Assembly: GCA_016124425.1 (NCBI GenBank) | Contig: WGNT01000154.1 | Coordinates: forward strand, 1 to 37,695 | Source: Cytophagales bacterium | GTDB taxonomy: Bacteria; Bacteroidota; Bacteroidia; Cytophagales; Cyclobacteriaceae | DNA length: 37,695 nucleotides | Reading direction: 5' to 3' | In this document: piece after piece, positions 18,501 to 26,214 of the stretch | Position numbering within the stretch: the first letter of the stretch is position 1 | How the letters are laid out: each line of letters starts with the position of its first letter | The notes under the pieces: model-generated | Database searches by the model: none | What the model was told of the DNA's origin: nothing | The model's input: the letters and a program-made list of their open reading frames with translations, nothing else | Translations under genes and position numbers: made by a program

Positions 18501-18771
18501 GTTGAAGTATTTCCGGAGTAATGTTTAAATGTGTCAACAGGCACTGATCCATTTTTTCAGCGGGGTTTGCCTGTTTTTTAATCCTTCCGAGCTCCCGAAG
18601 AATTCGCTCTTTCATTTCTTGGGTAGCCTTATTGGTGAATGTGACCGCAAGGATATGACGAAACGCCGTTGGGAATTCAAGAGCAAGTTTTAGGTACTCC
18701 ATCGTAAGGGTATACGTCTTTCCTGAACCTGCTGAGGATTTGTAGAGAATTAAAGGGTTTGAAGTGCTCAT
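15544..18771 (-). CDS. addA: AddA-type UvrD helicase-nuclease
   Basis: A 1075-residue 3'-5' helicase and nuclease that resects broken DNA for RecA loading, partner of the downstream addB. Superfamily 1 motifs are in order: Walker A SSAGSGKT (K18); motif Ia TFTNKATQEMKER; motif II LIDEFQDTS; motif III DVKQSIYRWRGGE; motif V TIHKSKGLQFKVV; and motif VI YVASTRAEE. The C-terminal nuclease is complete, with RPDRIIL (D1016) and VIDFKTG (D1029, K1031). Both subunits thus keep nuclease residues, as in Bacillus AddAB. The length is slightly shorter than Bacillus AddA, as usual in Bacteroidota. The start is the ATG that gives the motif at the normal distance from the N-terminus. Confidence 0.93.
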   Translation of the reverse strand: MSTSNPLILYKSSAGSGKTYTLTMEYLKLALEFPTAFRHILAVTFTNKATQEMKERILRELGRIKKQANPAEKMDQCLLTHLNITPEILQQRAGATLSAILHDYSAFSVSTIDSFFQRIIRAFAREIDLQAKFDIELDQDAVLDRLVDRLIIQLTKDEFLHRWLVAFALEQIQMGKSWDIRRNIKKLGEELFKEEFKRHSVEIKRFLKDKEHIHLLRDYLFQQRNMLVQQGLEMKTLANEIREAHALSWEDFKGAGSSFAKKFDLLGAPLNPFPDLSPTQKSLSENVEGWFTKTSKKRDAIESAYAAGLGQLWGRFLPLKTQWKTLEAIRKNFPVFGVFRHLLEELEALKQEENIVLISDANDFLKEITADIDAPFIYEKVGNKFQNYLIDEFQDTSGFQWASFRPLLVNTLSQGHTNLLVGDVKQSIYRWRGGEMRLLLDQVEASLGHYGVDIHHLVTNFRSLPVIVAFNNALFQSLPDHLSTVLHDKYGIRDGGLLHQAYADVMQEVAPAKERAAFKGKVRLEFLGIDQNEDAESTIKELQTARIPHMVMELQDNGFRPRDIAFLVRTKKEGLLIADTLVNCGLEYAESSYSFDVISDEAMLVSKSTAVKCLVACLRFLADTSDEVSLRTMWYHWAVFFDHPVSHELFHAATLPEPAQAAFEKFHARIDIFLQLPLLELIDDMVDTLGFDRKGAERAYLSAFKEGIYDYVSKNRADLSGFLDWWSNHQAKLTVKIPEEHDAMRILTIHKSKGLQFKVVLMPFLNWAIVDTKNDNILWTPFTLQDPQLEAVIPLTMSKSLEDSSFSTIYQQEVTMNFLDTLNMVYVASTRAEEVFWGLSPDFAPTSTTTFTSFAGNLQQVLRTATGGGGFSFQDYYDEEAKVFDAGDWPTTNGPIPGSQVPTPLRWEHTSWTNLLTVKAYPGDLSEAGIERRRQGDLGTVVHRLLEVSKSEQDMMLGLEAVYFEGVLDGTEKEHIRSAIAKLFLVEKFRSWFEGEGIVLTEQGIILPGGSHKRPDRIILYKENAEVIDFKTGVAKERDYDQIRGYMGLVKKLVSLPVSGYLCYLDTAEIIEVSL

Positions 18772-18901
18772 CTATTTGGCGTCTGAATGCCCGTCATGCT
18801 AAGGTATGTCGCAAGTAACAAATAAATTCCTAATTTGAAGATTAAGCAGAAAATTGAATACATTTAACACAGCCTAAAACTCATTTCTAATTTATCAACG
18901 C

Positions 18902-19672
18902 ATGCTTTTCTTCCTGTCCCAGTTGTTCAGCTTTTTGGCCATGCCACTGACGCTTGTTTTACTGCTTTTGGTTGCCGGGTTCTTTTCAAAGTCGCCTAAA
19001 TGGAGGAAAAGACTATCTGGAAGCGGCATTTTGCTCCTAGTGATTGTAACCAACAATGCACTTTCTACGCTTGTAATGAACGCATGGGAGCCTCCTTTAA
19101 AGCCCATAAGCACCTTACCCACCTATGATATCGGGATTGTATTGACCGGCGTTACCAACATCAACAAAACAGCAGCCGACCGTACTTTCTTCGACAAAGG
19201 GGCAGACAGGGCTACCCATGCGGTACAACTGTACAAAGAAGGAAAGCTTAAACGCATACTCATCACGGGGGGTCAAGGGTTTCAGCAGAAAAATGACCAA
19301 CGAGAAGCCATCCTGCTTGCCAATTTCATGATAACAGCGGGAGTAGCCGAAAGCGACCTCATCCTTGAAGACCAATCGCAAAACACACGCGAAAATGCCG
19401 TTTTCACAAAACGATTACTTGAAAGCCGTAAGGAAAACCTAACACAACCGTACCTGCTTATAAGTTCTGCCTTTCATATGAAAAGGGCAGAAGCATGCTT
19501 CAGAAAAGTTGATTTTCAAATTGACACCTTTCCCGTAGATTATTACGGAAACGACAATCCCATCAATCTCCGCAGCATTTTACAGCCTTCTCCAAACTCT
19601 TTGGTAGTCTGGCACAAGCTGACAAAAGAATGGATAGGGCTGCTGGTGTATAAAGCGGTAGGGTATATTTGA
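18902..19672 (+). CDS. YdcF/ElyC-family (DUF218) membrane protein
   Basis: A 256-residue protein with two N-terminal membrane helices (about 3-27 and 38-57) and a DUF218 domain (about 75-240). Its motifs are the opening DIGIVLTGV, the helix HAVQLYKEGKLKRILITGG, SQNTRENAVFT and ISSAFHMKRAEACF. Related proteins ElyC, SanA and YdcF act in cell-envelope or undecaprenyl-phosphate metabolism in E. coli, and the two-helix plus DUF218 layout here is closest to ElyC. The function is inferred by family only. Its TGA stop directly abuts the stop of the convergent CBS gene. Confidence 0.88.
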   Translation: MLFFLSQLFSFLAMPLTLVLLLLVAGFFSKSPKWRKRLSGSGILLLVIVTNNALSTLVMNAWEPPLKPISTLPTYDIGIVLTGVTNINKTAADRTFFDKGADRATHAVQLYKEGKLKRILITGGQGFQQKNDQREAILLANFMITAGVAESDLILEDQSQNTRENAVFTKRLLESRKENLTQPYLLISSAFHMKRAEACFRKVDFQIDTFPVDYYGNDNPINLRSILQPSPNSLVVWHKLTKEWIGLLVYKAVGYI

Positions 19673-20137
19673 TTACCGCCAGGTAGAGGCTTTCAGATTC
19701 GGCATCGCCCTTATAATATCGCTGGTGCTGATCTGCCCGACGAGTTTGCCATCTTTAACTACGGGAAACCTCCTGATACGAAAACTTAGAAATTTCTGGG
19801 CCGCATCAAAAAGGGACAGGTCCGGCTCCATCGTGACAACATCCTTTGTCATGAGTTCCGATACCGGAGAGGGAAATTTCGGGGTATTTGTGTATTGTCC
19901 CTTAATGATTTCCTTAAGACAGTCCCCTTCCGAAATCATTCCCACCAGCCTACCTTGACTGTCCAATACAGGGCCTCCTGAGATCTTCTTTTTCGTAAAT
20001 ACATCAATCACATAATCGATGGTATCATCCGGATGGAAGGTAACGAGATTTACCGTCATGTAATCTTTTACCAATATCTTTTGATGTGCGTCATTCCTGG
20101 GCAGTGCTTCTCTTACCCCTTGAAAACTCTTTACCAT
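19673..20137 (-). CDS. Two-CBS-domain protein
   Basis: A 154-residue protein made of two CBS motifs (about 25-80 and 90-150), with LVKDYMTVNLVTFHPDDTIDY opening the first and ELMTKDVVTMEPDLSLFDAA the second. Each is followed by the GxLVGxIS-type turn (RLVGMISEGD, KLVGQISTSD). CBS pairs bind adenosine nucleotides (AMP, ATP, SAM) and usually regulate another protein; here no enzymatic domain is attached. It is monocistronic and convergent with the YdcF-type gene with zero bases between stop codons. Confidence 0.9.
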   Translation of the reverse strand: MVKSFQGVREALPRNDAHQKILVKDYMTVNLVTFHPDDTIDYVIDVFTKKKISGGPVLDSQGRLVGMISEGDCLKEIIKGQYTNTPKFPSPVSELMTKDVVTMEPDLSLFDAAQKFLSFRIRRFPVVKDGKLVGQISTSDIIRAMPNLKASTWR

Positions 20138-20407
20138 GGTATAATTGGGTTTGTTGTGGGGTTTAATTTAAAGAAAAAATTTAGTAAGTGCAACTTAATT
20201 CCGATTAAAGCTGGAAGGATTGTCTTGCCTGCTTTTGAAACCAAGCGTTACATGCACGTATAAGCGTCTTCTTTTGGTCGGAACTTCACCCGACTCAAAC
20301 CGACGGTCTTTCCCAATTACAAAAAATTTGCCTTGATACTTAGGTCGCTTGCAGCATGTTCGTAGAAGGGCCTATTCCGGACAAGTACTAACACTAGGGT
20401 TTCTCCT
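20138..20407. other. Intergenic gap without a recognisable gene
   Basis: A 270-bp gap between the CBS gene and cutC, both on the minus strand. It should hold the promoter of the CBS gene and the end of the cutC transcript, but I see no clear -7 box, terminator hairpin or RNA gene. Confidence 0.4.
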
Positions 20408-21163
20408 TCAAGTACTGAGCAGTGAAAACTCATTTTTATATGTAGCTACTAATGTGGGATCGATCGTAAGTACGCGGGTAGGGCTTTCCGGATCAAGTGC
20501 CAGCTGAACATCTTCTTTAACAAATACGGCGTCGCTGACGCGATACCGTTTGCAGCTGCTATGAATCTCCCGCAGATATCCCGTGCGATGCAAGCGTTCT
20601 AGGTGCTCAACCCGGGTGCCGCCCCCCGCCATAACGATGATCCTACCCGCAGACTGTTCCAACAACCCCTCTATGGCTGATAATCCTTCGCTGACGGAAT
20701 CCTTACCGCCTGAGGTGAGAACCCTTTTGAATCCACAGTCAATTACTGATTCCAAGGCTGTTCCTAAGGAAGAAGAAACGTCAATCGCTCGATGAAAGGT
20801 ACAAGGAATTCCCGACGATACGTCAATAAGACGCCTACAAGCGGGTTCATTAACCTGTCCATCTGGAGTCAGTATACCAAAAACAAAGCCGTTTGCCCCT
20901 GCTGCTTTAAAAAGGCCAATATCTTCCGCCATTACGTCAAGCTCATCTGCGGTGTACACAAAATCCCCACCTCTAGGGCGTATCATGACCATAATCGGGA
21001 TCCTGATCCGCTTACGCAAAACAGAAAACAATCCCAGGCTTGGGGTAGTGCCACCTTCTGCGACGTCAGCACAAAGTTCTATTCGGTCTACGCCGCAATC
21101 TTGGGCTAGAAGCGCGGCCTCTACCGTGTAAACGGGACATTCTAAGAGAACCTTATTTTCCAT
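20408..21163 (-). CDS. cutC: CutC-family TIM-barrel protein
   Basis: A 251-residue protein of the CutC family. Visible family blocks are RIELCADVAEGGTTPS near the N-terminus, IMVMIRPRGGDFVYT, ANGFVFGILTPDGQVN, CTFHRAIDV, RVLTSGGK and IIVMAGGGTR. CutC is historically called a copper-homeostasis protein, but there is no Cys/Met-rich copper site here. In Bacteroidota it recurs beside glycan genes, so a role on a sugar or amino-sugar intermediate is plausible (inference). It starts 4 nt after the glycosylasparaginase gene ends, which implies co-transcription and a shared pathway. Confidence 0.92.
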   Translation of the reverse strand: MENKVLLECPVYTVEAALLAQDCGVDRIELCADVAEGGTTPSLGLFSVLRKRIRIPIMVMIRPRGGDFVYTADELDVMAEDIGLFKAAGANGFVFGILTPDGQVNEPACRRLIDVSSGIPCTFHRAIDVSSSLGTALESVIDCGFKRVLTSGGKDSVSEGLSAIEGLLEQSAGRIIVMAGGGTRVEHLERLHRTGYLREIHSSCKRYRVSDAVFVKEDVQLALDPESPTRVLTIDPTLVATYKNEFSLLST

Positions 21164-21167
21164 CCGC

Positions 21168-22142
21168 TTAAAAGTTACTTCCGGAGTCGACTAAGGCACG
21201 TCCGTTGCGGTAGTGCATGGCAAAGTTAAATCCCGGATGAACGGCAAAAGCGCCGTATTCCCCGTCTTTATTGAGCGCCAGAAATCCCGCTTGAATACCT
21301 TCTATACCTTTGTTCTTAGCTATTAGGCGTTTTACGGCCTCCTCACAGGCCTCCTGTGGCGTCCTTCCTTGCCTCATTAACTCGACGATCAAAAAACTAC
21401 CGCATATTCTGATAATGGATTCTCCAAGACCCGTGGCGGTAGCCGCACCGACCTCATTATCTACAAATAGGCCGGCCCCAATAATGGGACTGTCTCCCAC
21501 CCTGCCGTGCATCTTAAAAGCCAATCCAGAAGTCGTACAGGATCCGGCCATATTGCCTTTGGCATCAAGTCCGATCATTCCGATTGTATCGTGATTTTCA
21601 ATATTGATCACAGGTTTGTACTCAGAGTGCTTTTTCCAATCCTTATATCCCTTCTCTGCACCGGGGCTCAATACCTCTTCCTCCATGGGAAATCCATTAG
21701 CAATGGCAAACTGCCGGGCTCCTTCACCGGCGAGCATGACATGGGGTGTGTTTTCCATCACCATGCGGGCTAGAGAAATGGGATGTTTTACCTGCCGGAC
21801 AAAAGCAACAGATCCACAGGATCCGTCTCCTTTCATGATGGAAGCGTCGAGCGTGGTTATACCCTCTCTATCAGGTAGTCCCTGTAGCCCTACAGATAAG
21901 TTGGTCAGATCAAGTTCTGTAACTTTCACTCCTTGCTCTACGGCATCCAAGATAGACCCTTCCGCATCCAACACTTCCCAGGCTTTGTCATTGGCAGGCA
22001 TACCGTGATTCCAAGTGGAAAGGATCAGCGGCTTATGCCTCTCTTTCGGTTGAGATCCGGCAGCCATACTTCTTACTGACGCCGGAAGGACAAGCCCCGT
22101 GGAAAGTAATGAATTTATTAAAAATTTTCTTCTACCCCTCAT
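21168..22142 (-). CDS. Exported N4-(beta-N-acetylglucosaminyl)-L-asparaginase (glycosylasparaginase)
   Basis: A 324-residue Ntn-hydrolase precursor that cleaves the Asn-GlcNAc bond left after glycoprotein breakdown. It should cut itself before T186 (ENHDTIGMIGLDAKG), exposing the catalytic Thr. The following GSCTTSGLAFKMHGRVGDSPIIGAGLF carries the family substrate-binding Arg and Asp. The N-terminus RGRRKFLINSLLSTGLVLPA contains a twin-Arg motif of RRKFL type and a hydrophobic stretch, so Tat export to the periplasm is likely. This resembles the secreted enzyme of Elizabethkingia (Flavobacterium) meningosepticum. It is first in an operon with cutC and divergent from the ROK regulator and NagB-like gene. 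Plain isoaspartyl peptidase/asparaginase activity is the main alternative. Confidence 0.9.
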   Translation of the reverse strand: MRGRRKFLINSLLSTGLVLPASVRSMAAGSQPKERHKPLILSTWNHGMPANDKAWEVLDAEGSILDAVEQGVKVTELDLTNLSVGLQGLPDREGITTLDASIMKGDGSCGSVAFVRQVKHPISLARMVMENTPHVMLAGEGARQFAIANGFPMEEEVLSPGAEKGYKDWKKHSEYKPVINIENHDTIGMIGLDAKGNMAGSCTTSGLAFKMHGRVGDSPIIGAGLFVDNEVGAATATGLGESIIRICGSFLIVELMRQGRTPQEACEEAVKRLIAKNKGIEGIQAGFLALNKDGEYGAFAVHPGFNFAMHYRNGRALVDSGSNF

Positions 22143-22210
22143 AGCTATTACATGTTTTTCGATAGTGATGTATGTTTAAAGGTTGTTTATGGAAATTATT
22201 TTTAGAAATT

Positions 22211-22252
22211 ACCTTTTCTTTCACTAATTTTAAAAGTGAAAAAAAAGAAGGT
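22211..22252. repeat. Imperfect inverted repeat in the divergent intergenic region
   Basis: ACCTTTTCTTTCACT (22211-22225) faces AGTGAAAAAAAAGAAGGT (22235-22252) across a 9-nt AT spacer. The inner 7 bp TTTCACT/AGTGAAA pair perfectly. It lies 70-110 nt upstream of the glycosylasparaginase ATG, so it could be an operator or a 5'-leader hairpin. Confidence 0.5.
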
Positions 22253-22306
22253 GGTTTGGTTTGCAACCGCGTGGAAGGTACATGTTCATCAAAATTTTCT
22301 TATTCC

Positions 22307-22320
22307 ATTCAAATTTGAAT
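22307..22320. promoter_or_regulatory. Perfect 14-bp palindrome, candidate ROK operator
   Basis: ATTCAAATTTGAAT is a perfect palindrome midway in the 273-bp divergent gap between glycosylasparaginase/cutC and the ROK regulator/NagB-like genes. NagC-type repressors bind AT-rich palindromes, so it is a candidate operator; the region is AT-rich, which weakens the case. Confidence 0.35.
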
Positions 22321-22415
22321 CTTTCAAAATTAATAGAAAAGCTTTAATATTTTTTGGTTTAAGTAAATATAATTAAATAAAATTTTTCATTAACTTGCAG
22401 CAATTTCCGTCCGGC

Positions 22416-23651
22416 ATGAATTTAATTGATCCGTTAGTAGTACTCGAAAAAAAAGAAGGAGTTGTAGAAATAAAAAACTACGTCAACAAATTAAAAATAA
22501 TCAAGGAGTTATACACCTCTGGAAGCAACACTGCAAGTAATATAGGACAAGCAGTGGGCATTAGTCTGCCAACGGTCAACCTATTACTAGCGGATCTACT
22601 CGAGGAACAATTACTTGTGAAAGAGGGACGGGGGCAATCGCAAGGAGGACGGAAGCCGGATCTGTATGGATTGGCGGGTAACTCCTTTTACGTATTAGCC
22701 ATTGACCTAAACCGCTTTGCGGCTAAAATCGCGGTGTTTAACACGAAAAACGAGCGCGTGTCAAAGATATTCAGTAAGGAAATTCCATTGAACAATGAGC
22801 CCAAGACGATCGACAGCATCTATGAATTTTCTCAAACTGTCATAGAAAACTCAGGAATACCCGCCGATAGCATTATTGCAATAGGTATTACCATGCCCGG
22901 ACTCGTGGATGGAGTTTCCGGTGTCAATCATACGTATTTAAAAACCGGGAAGAAACCGCTTAAAGAGCTTCTTGAAAAAAAATTTGGGCGGAAAGTATAT
23001 ATCGAGAACGATGCCAGGGCGAAAACGCTTGCCGAATTTAGGTTTGGGCAAAACAAACTGTGCAAAAACGTCCTTGGCGTATTTGTGGACTGGGGCATAG
23101 GGCTGGGGATTATCATAGAGGGAAAGCTATACCGGGGATATTCTGGATTTTCAGGGGAATTCAGTCATTCGCCACTTTTCGACAACAAAGAGATAAGCTG
23201 TACCTGTGGAAAGCGGGGCTGCTTGGAAACTGTGGCGTCTGGAACGGCGATCGTCAGGCTGGCAAAAGAAGCAATTTCGCTGGATAGTGATTCCATTCTG
23301 GCCAGGTTGGCTCAAAAAAACCTTGACCCATCGGTAGTTGTAGATTCAGCCATATCAGGAGATCAACGGGCTATCAGCATTTTGTCTGACGTGGGACTGG
23401 ATCTTGGGCGCGGGATTGCCATTTTGATTCAGCTATTCAATCCAGACCTGATAATCATTGGTGGTGCAATTGCCGAAGCCAAGCAATACATCACTACCCC
23501 CATTCAGCAGGCATTAAATATCTACAGTATGGCTAAGCTTAGGGAAAAGACCGACATCCAACTTTCCCAGTTGGGAACCGAAGTAGGTCTTAAAGGGGCT
23601 GTTGCCATTGTCAATGAACATATTTTCGAAGACATTATCCAGTACACGTAA
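22416..23651 (+). CDS. ROK-family transcriptional repressor (NagC/Mlc type)
   Basis: A 411-residue regulator read from ATG 22416 (a TTG at 22395 is the longer option). An N-terminal winged HTH (about residues 25-80: IIKELYTSGSNTASNIGQAV, LPTVNLLLADLLEEQLL) is followed by a full ROK sugar-binding domain. D199 in IENDARA matches the kinase catalytic Asp. The zinc site is complete: H251 in GEFSH, and C262, C264 and C269 in CTCGKRGCLE. Like NagC it should bind DNA and release it on binding a sugar or sugar phosphate. It is divergent from glycosylasparaginase-cutC and 32 bp upstream of the NagB-like gene, so it probably controls both directions from the gap 22143-22415. Confidence 0.92.
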   Translation: MNLIDPLVVLEKKEGVVEIKNYVNKLKIIKELYTSGSNTASNIGQAVGISLPTVNLLLADLLEEQLLVKEGRGQSQGGRKPDLYGLAGNSFYVLAIDLNRFAAKIAVFNTKNERVSKIFSKEIPLNNEPKTIDSIYEFSQTVIENSGIPADSIIAIGITMPGLVDGVSGVNHTYLKTGKKPLKELLEKKFGRKVYIENDARAKTLAEFRFGQNKLCKNVLGVFVDWGIGLGIIIEGKLYRGYSGFSGEFSHSPLFDNKEISCTCGKRGCLETVASGTAIVRLAKEAISLDSDSILARLAQKNLDPSVVVDSAISGDQRAISILSDVGLDLGRGIAILIQLFNPDLIIIGGAIAEAKQYITTPIQQALNIYSMAKLREKTDIQLSQLGTEVGLKGAVAIVNEHIFEDIIQYT

Positions 23652-23683
23652 GTCAGTAAAAGAAAAAATTCTAAAAATCCATT

Positions 23684-26011
23684 ATGTTAGCAAATTATCC
23701 TTTATCACCAACTGAAGATGCATTTCTTAAAGATTCCGGGATAGAAAAGATAACTACAAAAATCCCTTACCTTGTAGTAGATAATTTCCCTAAGCTAGGT
23801 CTGATGACGGCTTGCCGGTTTTTGGAATGGGCAGCAAATAATCCTGATGGCGTAATAAGCTTACCTACAGGCAAAACTCCCGAATATTTCATTAAATGGA
23901 CCCAGCATTTGTTGGCAAACTGGGATAAGAAAACCGGAATGGAAATCAGGGAGAAATACGGGCTAAAAGATACAAAAAAGCCTGTCCTGAAGGGATTGCA
24001 GTTTGTACAAATAGATGAGTTTTACCCCATCTCATCCTCACAGAAGAACAGTTTTTTTCACTATGTAAACAAGTTCTATATTGATGGTTTTGGACTGGAC
24101 CCCGCAAAGGCACTTTTGATCAATTCTGACGAAATCCCTCTCGCCAGAGGAAAAAATTACCGTGAAGTATTCCCTGACTACAAGGTGGACCTTTCCCTAA
24201 GGTACAGGGAATACACAGGTGAACTGGAAAAGCTTCAACAGGAGTCCATTTTCATGATAGATAAGTGGTGCTCGGATTATGAAGCGAAGATCCGGAATAA
24301 AGGGGGAATCGGATTTTTCTTGGGCGGTATAGGGCCTGACGGACACATTGCCTTCAATACCCGCGGATCGGATCTCTTTTCCACTACCCGCTTGACAGAA
24401 ACCAATTTTGAAACCCAAGCAGTTGCCGCAGGTGATTTGGGAGGTATAGAGATCTCCTCTAACAGACTGGTAATCACAATAGGCTTAGACACGATTGTCC
24501 ACAATCCAGAGGGAGTCGCGATAATCATCGCCGCTGGCGAAGCCAAAGCAACTATCGTCAAAAATTCGCTTGAATCAGAGATGACAAATCTCTACCCCGC
24601 CACCGTGCTTCAAAAATTGAAGTTGGGGCGTTTTTATATGACTAAGGGGGCTGCCTCCAAGCTGACTGACAGCATAGATCTATTTTACGCCTCCGGAGAA
24701 TGGACCGACCTCAAGACGGAACGTTCCGTCATGGAGCTTTGCAAAAAGATAGGTAAGTATGGACACAGAATCACCTTGGAAGACCTGAAGAATGACAAGT
24801 ATACCTCTCAGATTCCGGATCTCAACGAGAATACCGTGAAGCGCGTTATCGAAAACATCATTAAAAAACTCGATCACGGCCTAAAAGAGGAAAAAAATGA
24901 AATACTACTTCATACAGGCCCCCACCACGACGATATTTCGTTGGGCATTTTGCCACAGATAACGAAGCAACTAAACGAAAATTCCAACAAAGCCCACTTC
25001 TCTGTACTTACCTCCGGCTTCACAGCGGTGACGAATACCTTTGTGATAGAGACATTGAAGTACACCAAACGATTTCTCGATGAGGGAAAAATCCAGATGG
25101 TAAAATTCGACGATTTTTACACGTCAGGGTTCAAGTTGAAAATGGATAAAGACGTTTACCATTTCTTAACCAATGTTGCCTCAGAAAACAAAGAAGAACG
25201 GATGAGGGGTCTATGCCACCGCGTAGTGAGAGCGGTTGTCTTCATCTATGGGGTAAGGACGACGATGGAATTAAGAGATCAGATCAACGAAATCATGACT
25301 GTTCTGAAGAACTCCTATGATGGCGAAAAAAACCCGAAAAACATTCAGACACTCAAGGGCATGATCCGTGAATTTGAGGAGGAGCTTGTATGGGCGCATT
25401 TTGGCGTACAGGTAAAAAATGTACATCACCTGAGATTAGGATTTTATACAGGGGATATTTTCACCGAACAACCTGACAAAAAAAGGGATGTTGAGCCGAT
25501 TTTGAACATGCTCAGAGATATCAAACCCACCAAGCTAAGCCTTACGCTGGATCCGGAGGGAAGCGGACCAGATACCCACTACAAAGTCCTGCAAGCAACG
25601 GCGGAAGCGGTACGGCAGTGGGGAGACGAAGAGGACCTTTCCAATTTTAAAATTATCGGCTACCGAAATGTTTGGTTTAAGTTTGATGCCGCGGAGGCCA
25701 ATGTTATCGTTCCTGTCTCATTGGGCGATATGTCCGTAATGGAAGACTCGTTTACGAACTGCTATTTGAGCCAGGTAAATGCTTCTTTTCCAAGCTACGC
25801 CCACAATGGCAAATTCAGCACGTTGGCTCGAACTACTTGGGTAAATCAACTTAGTGATGTACAACTTCTCTTAGGGAAAAATTACTTCTATCAACATGAA
25901 ACGGCCAAAGTAAGGTCCAGCCATGGACTAATCTTTTTCCGGGAAATGAACGTGGAAGAGTTTTTGAACGAAGCTAGAGAACTAGAAAAGTCTACCGAAG
26001 GCATGCTTTAA
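23684..26011 (+). CDS. Glucosamine-6-phosphate deaminase-like / LmbE-like fusion protein
   Basis: A 775-residue fusion. Residues about 50-330 are NagB-like: phosphate loop ISLPTGKTP, D111 in VQIDEFYP, and D219-G-H221 in GGIGPDGHIAFN. The position of the E. coli NagB Glu148 (HIAFNEP) is Thr226 here (HIAFNTRGS), so the deaminase proton relay is altered. The domain also carries insertions, with about 95 residues between the IDEFY and GIGPDGH motifs. Residues about 405-650 are LmbE/PIG-L-like, with the deacetylase metal motif as GPHHDD (H414-D417) and a later PDTHYK. LmbE-type enzymes deacetylate GlcNAc conjugates, so one chain could deacetylate and then isomerise an amino sugar (inference). NagB/LmbE fusions are known in Bacteroidota; the longer type is less studied. 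It lies between a ROK repressor and a ROK kinase. Confidence 0.87.
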   Translation: MLANYPLSPTEDAFLKDSGIEKITTKIPYLVVDNFPKLGLMTACRFLEWAANNPDGVISLPTGKTPEYFIKWTQHLLANWDKKTGMEIREKYGLKDTKKPVLKGLQFVQIDEFYPISSSQKNSFFHYVNKFYIDGFGLDPAKALLINSDEIPLARGKNYREVFPDYKVDLSLRYREYTGELEKLQQESIFMIDKWCSDYEAKIRNKGGIGFFLGGIGPDGHIAFNTRGSDLFSTTRLTETNFETQAVAAGDLGGIEISSNRLVITIGLDTIVHNPEGVAIIIAAGEAKATIVKNSLESEMTNLYPATVLQKLKLGRFYMTKGAASKLTDSIDLFYASGEWTDLKTERSVMELCKKIGKYGHRITLEDLKNDKYTSQIPDLNENTVKRVIENIIKKLDHGLKEEKNEILLHTGPHHDDISLGILPQITKQLNENSNKAHFSVLTSGFTAVTNTFVIETLKYTKRFLDEGKIQMVKFDDFYTSGFKLKMDKDVYHFLTNVASENKEERMRGLCHRVVRAVVFIYGVRTTMELRDQINEIMTVLKNSYDGEKNPKNIQTLKGMIREFEEELVWAHFGVQVKNVHHLRLGFYTGDIFTEQPDKKRDVEPILNMLRDIKPTKLSLTLDPEGSGPDTHYKVLQATAEAVRQWGDEEDLSNFKIIGYRNVWFKFDAAEANVIVPVSLGDMSVMEDSFTNCYLSQVNASFPSYAHNGKFSTLARTTWVNQLSDVQLLLGKNYFYQHETAKVRSSHGLIFFREMNVEEFLNEARELEKSTEGML

Positions 26012-26039
26012 GCGAAACGTCTCATTGGTTCTTGGATTT

Positions 26040-26073
26040 TCTGCCGGGCTTTGGCATTTCCAGACCCGGCAGG
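26040..26073. terminator. GC-rich hairpin after the NagB-like gene
   Basis: CTGCCGGG (26041-26048) pairs with CCCGGCAG (26065-26072); an inner TGG/CCA can extend the stem. It is followed only by AATTT, so termination is possible but the T-run is weak. It could instead be an mRNA-stabilising hairpin. Confidence 0.5.
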
Positions 26074-26214
26074 AATTTATCCGAAACTTACTGAAACCGG
26101 CCCTATAGACATTTGCTATGGCTGGGAAATCGGAAATCTACCAAATTCAAAAACTACTATCGTCCCAGGAGGGGTTAATCAAAAAGTTGCCAACTACTAA
26201 CTATAGGGTGTCAG

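Noticed and set aside
18130-18528. 132-codon plus-strand ORF inside addA
   Set aside because: Antisense to helicase coding sequence; no recognisable motif or promoter.
20408-21163. CutC as evidence for a copper-resistance locus
   Set aside because: No Cys/Met-rich copper sites and no copper ATPase, chaperone or regulator nearby; the neighbours are glycan genes.
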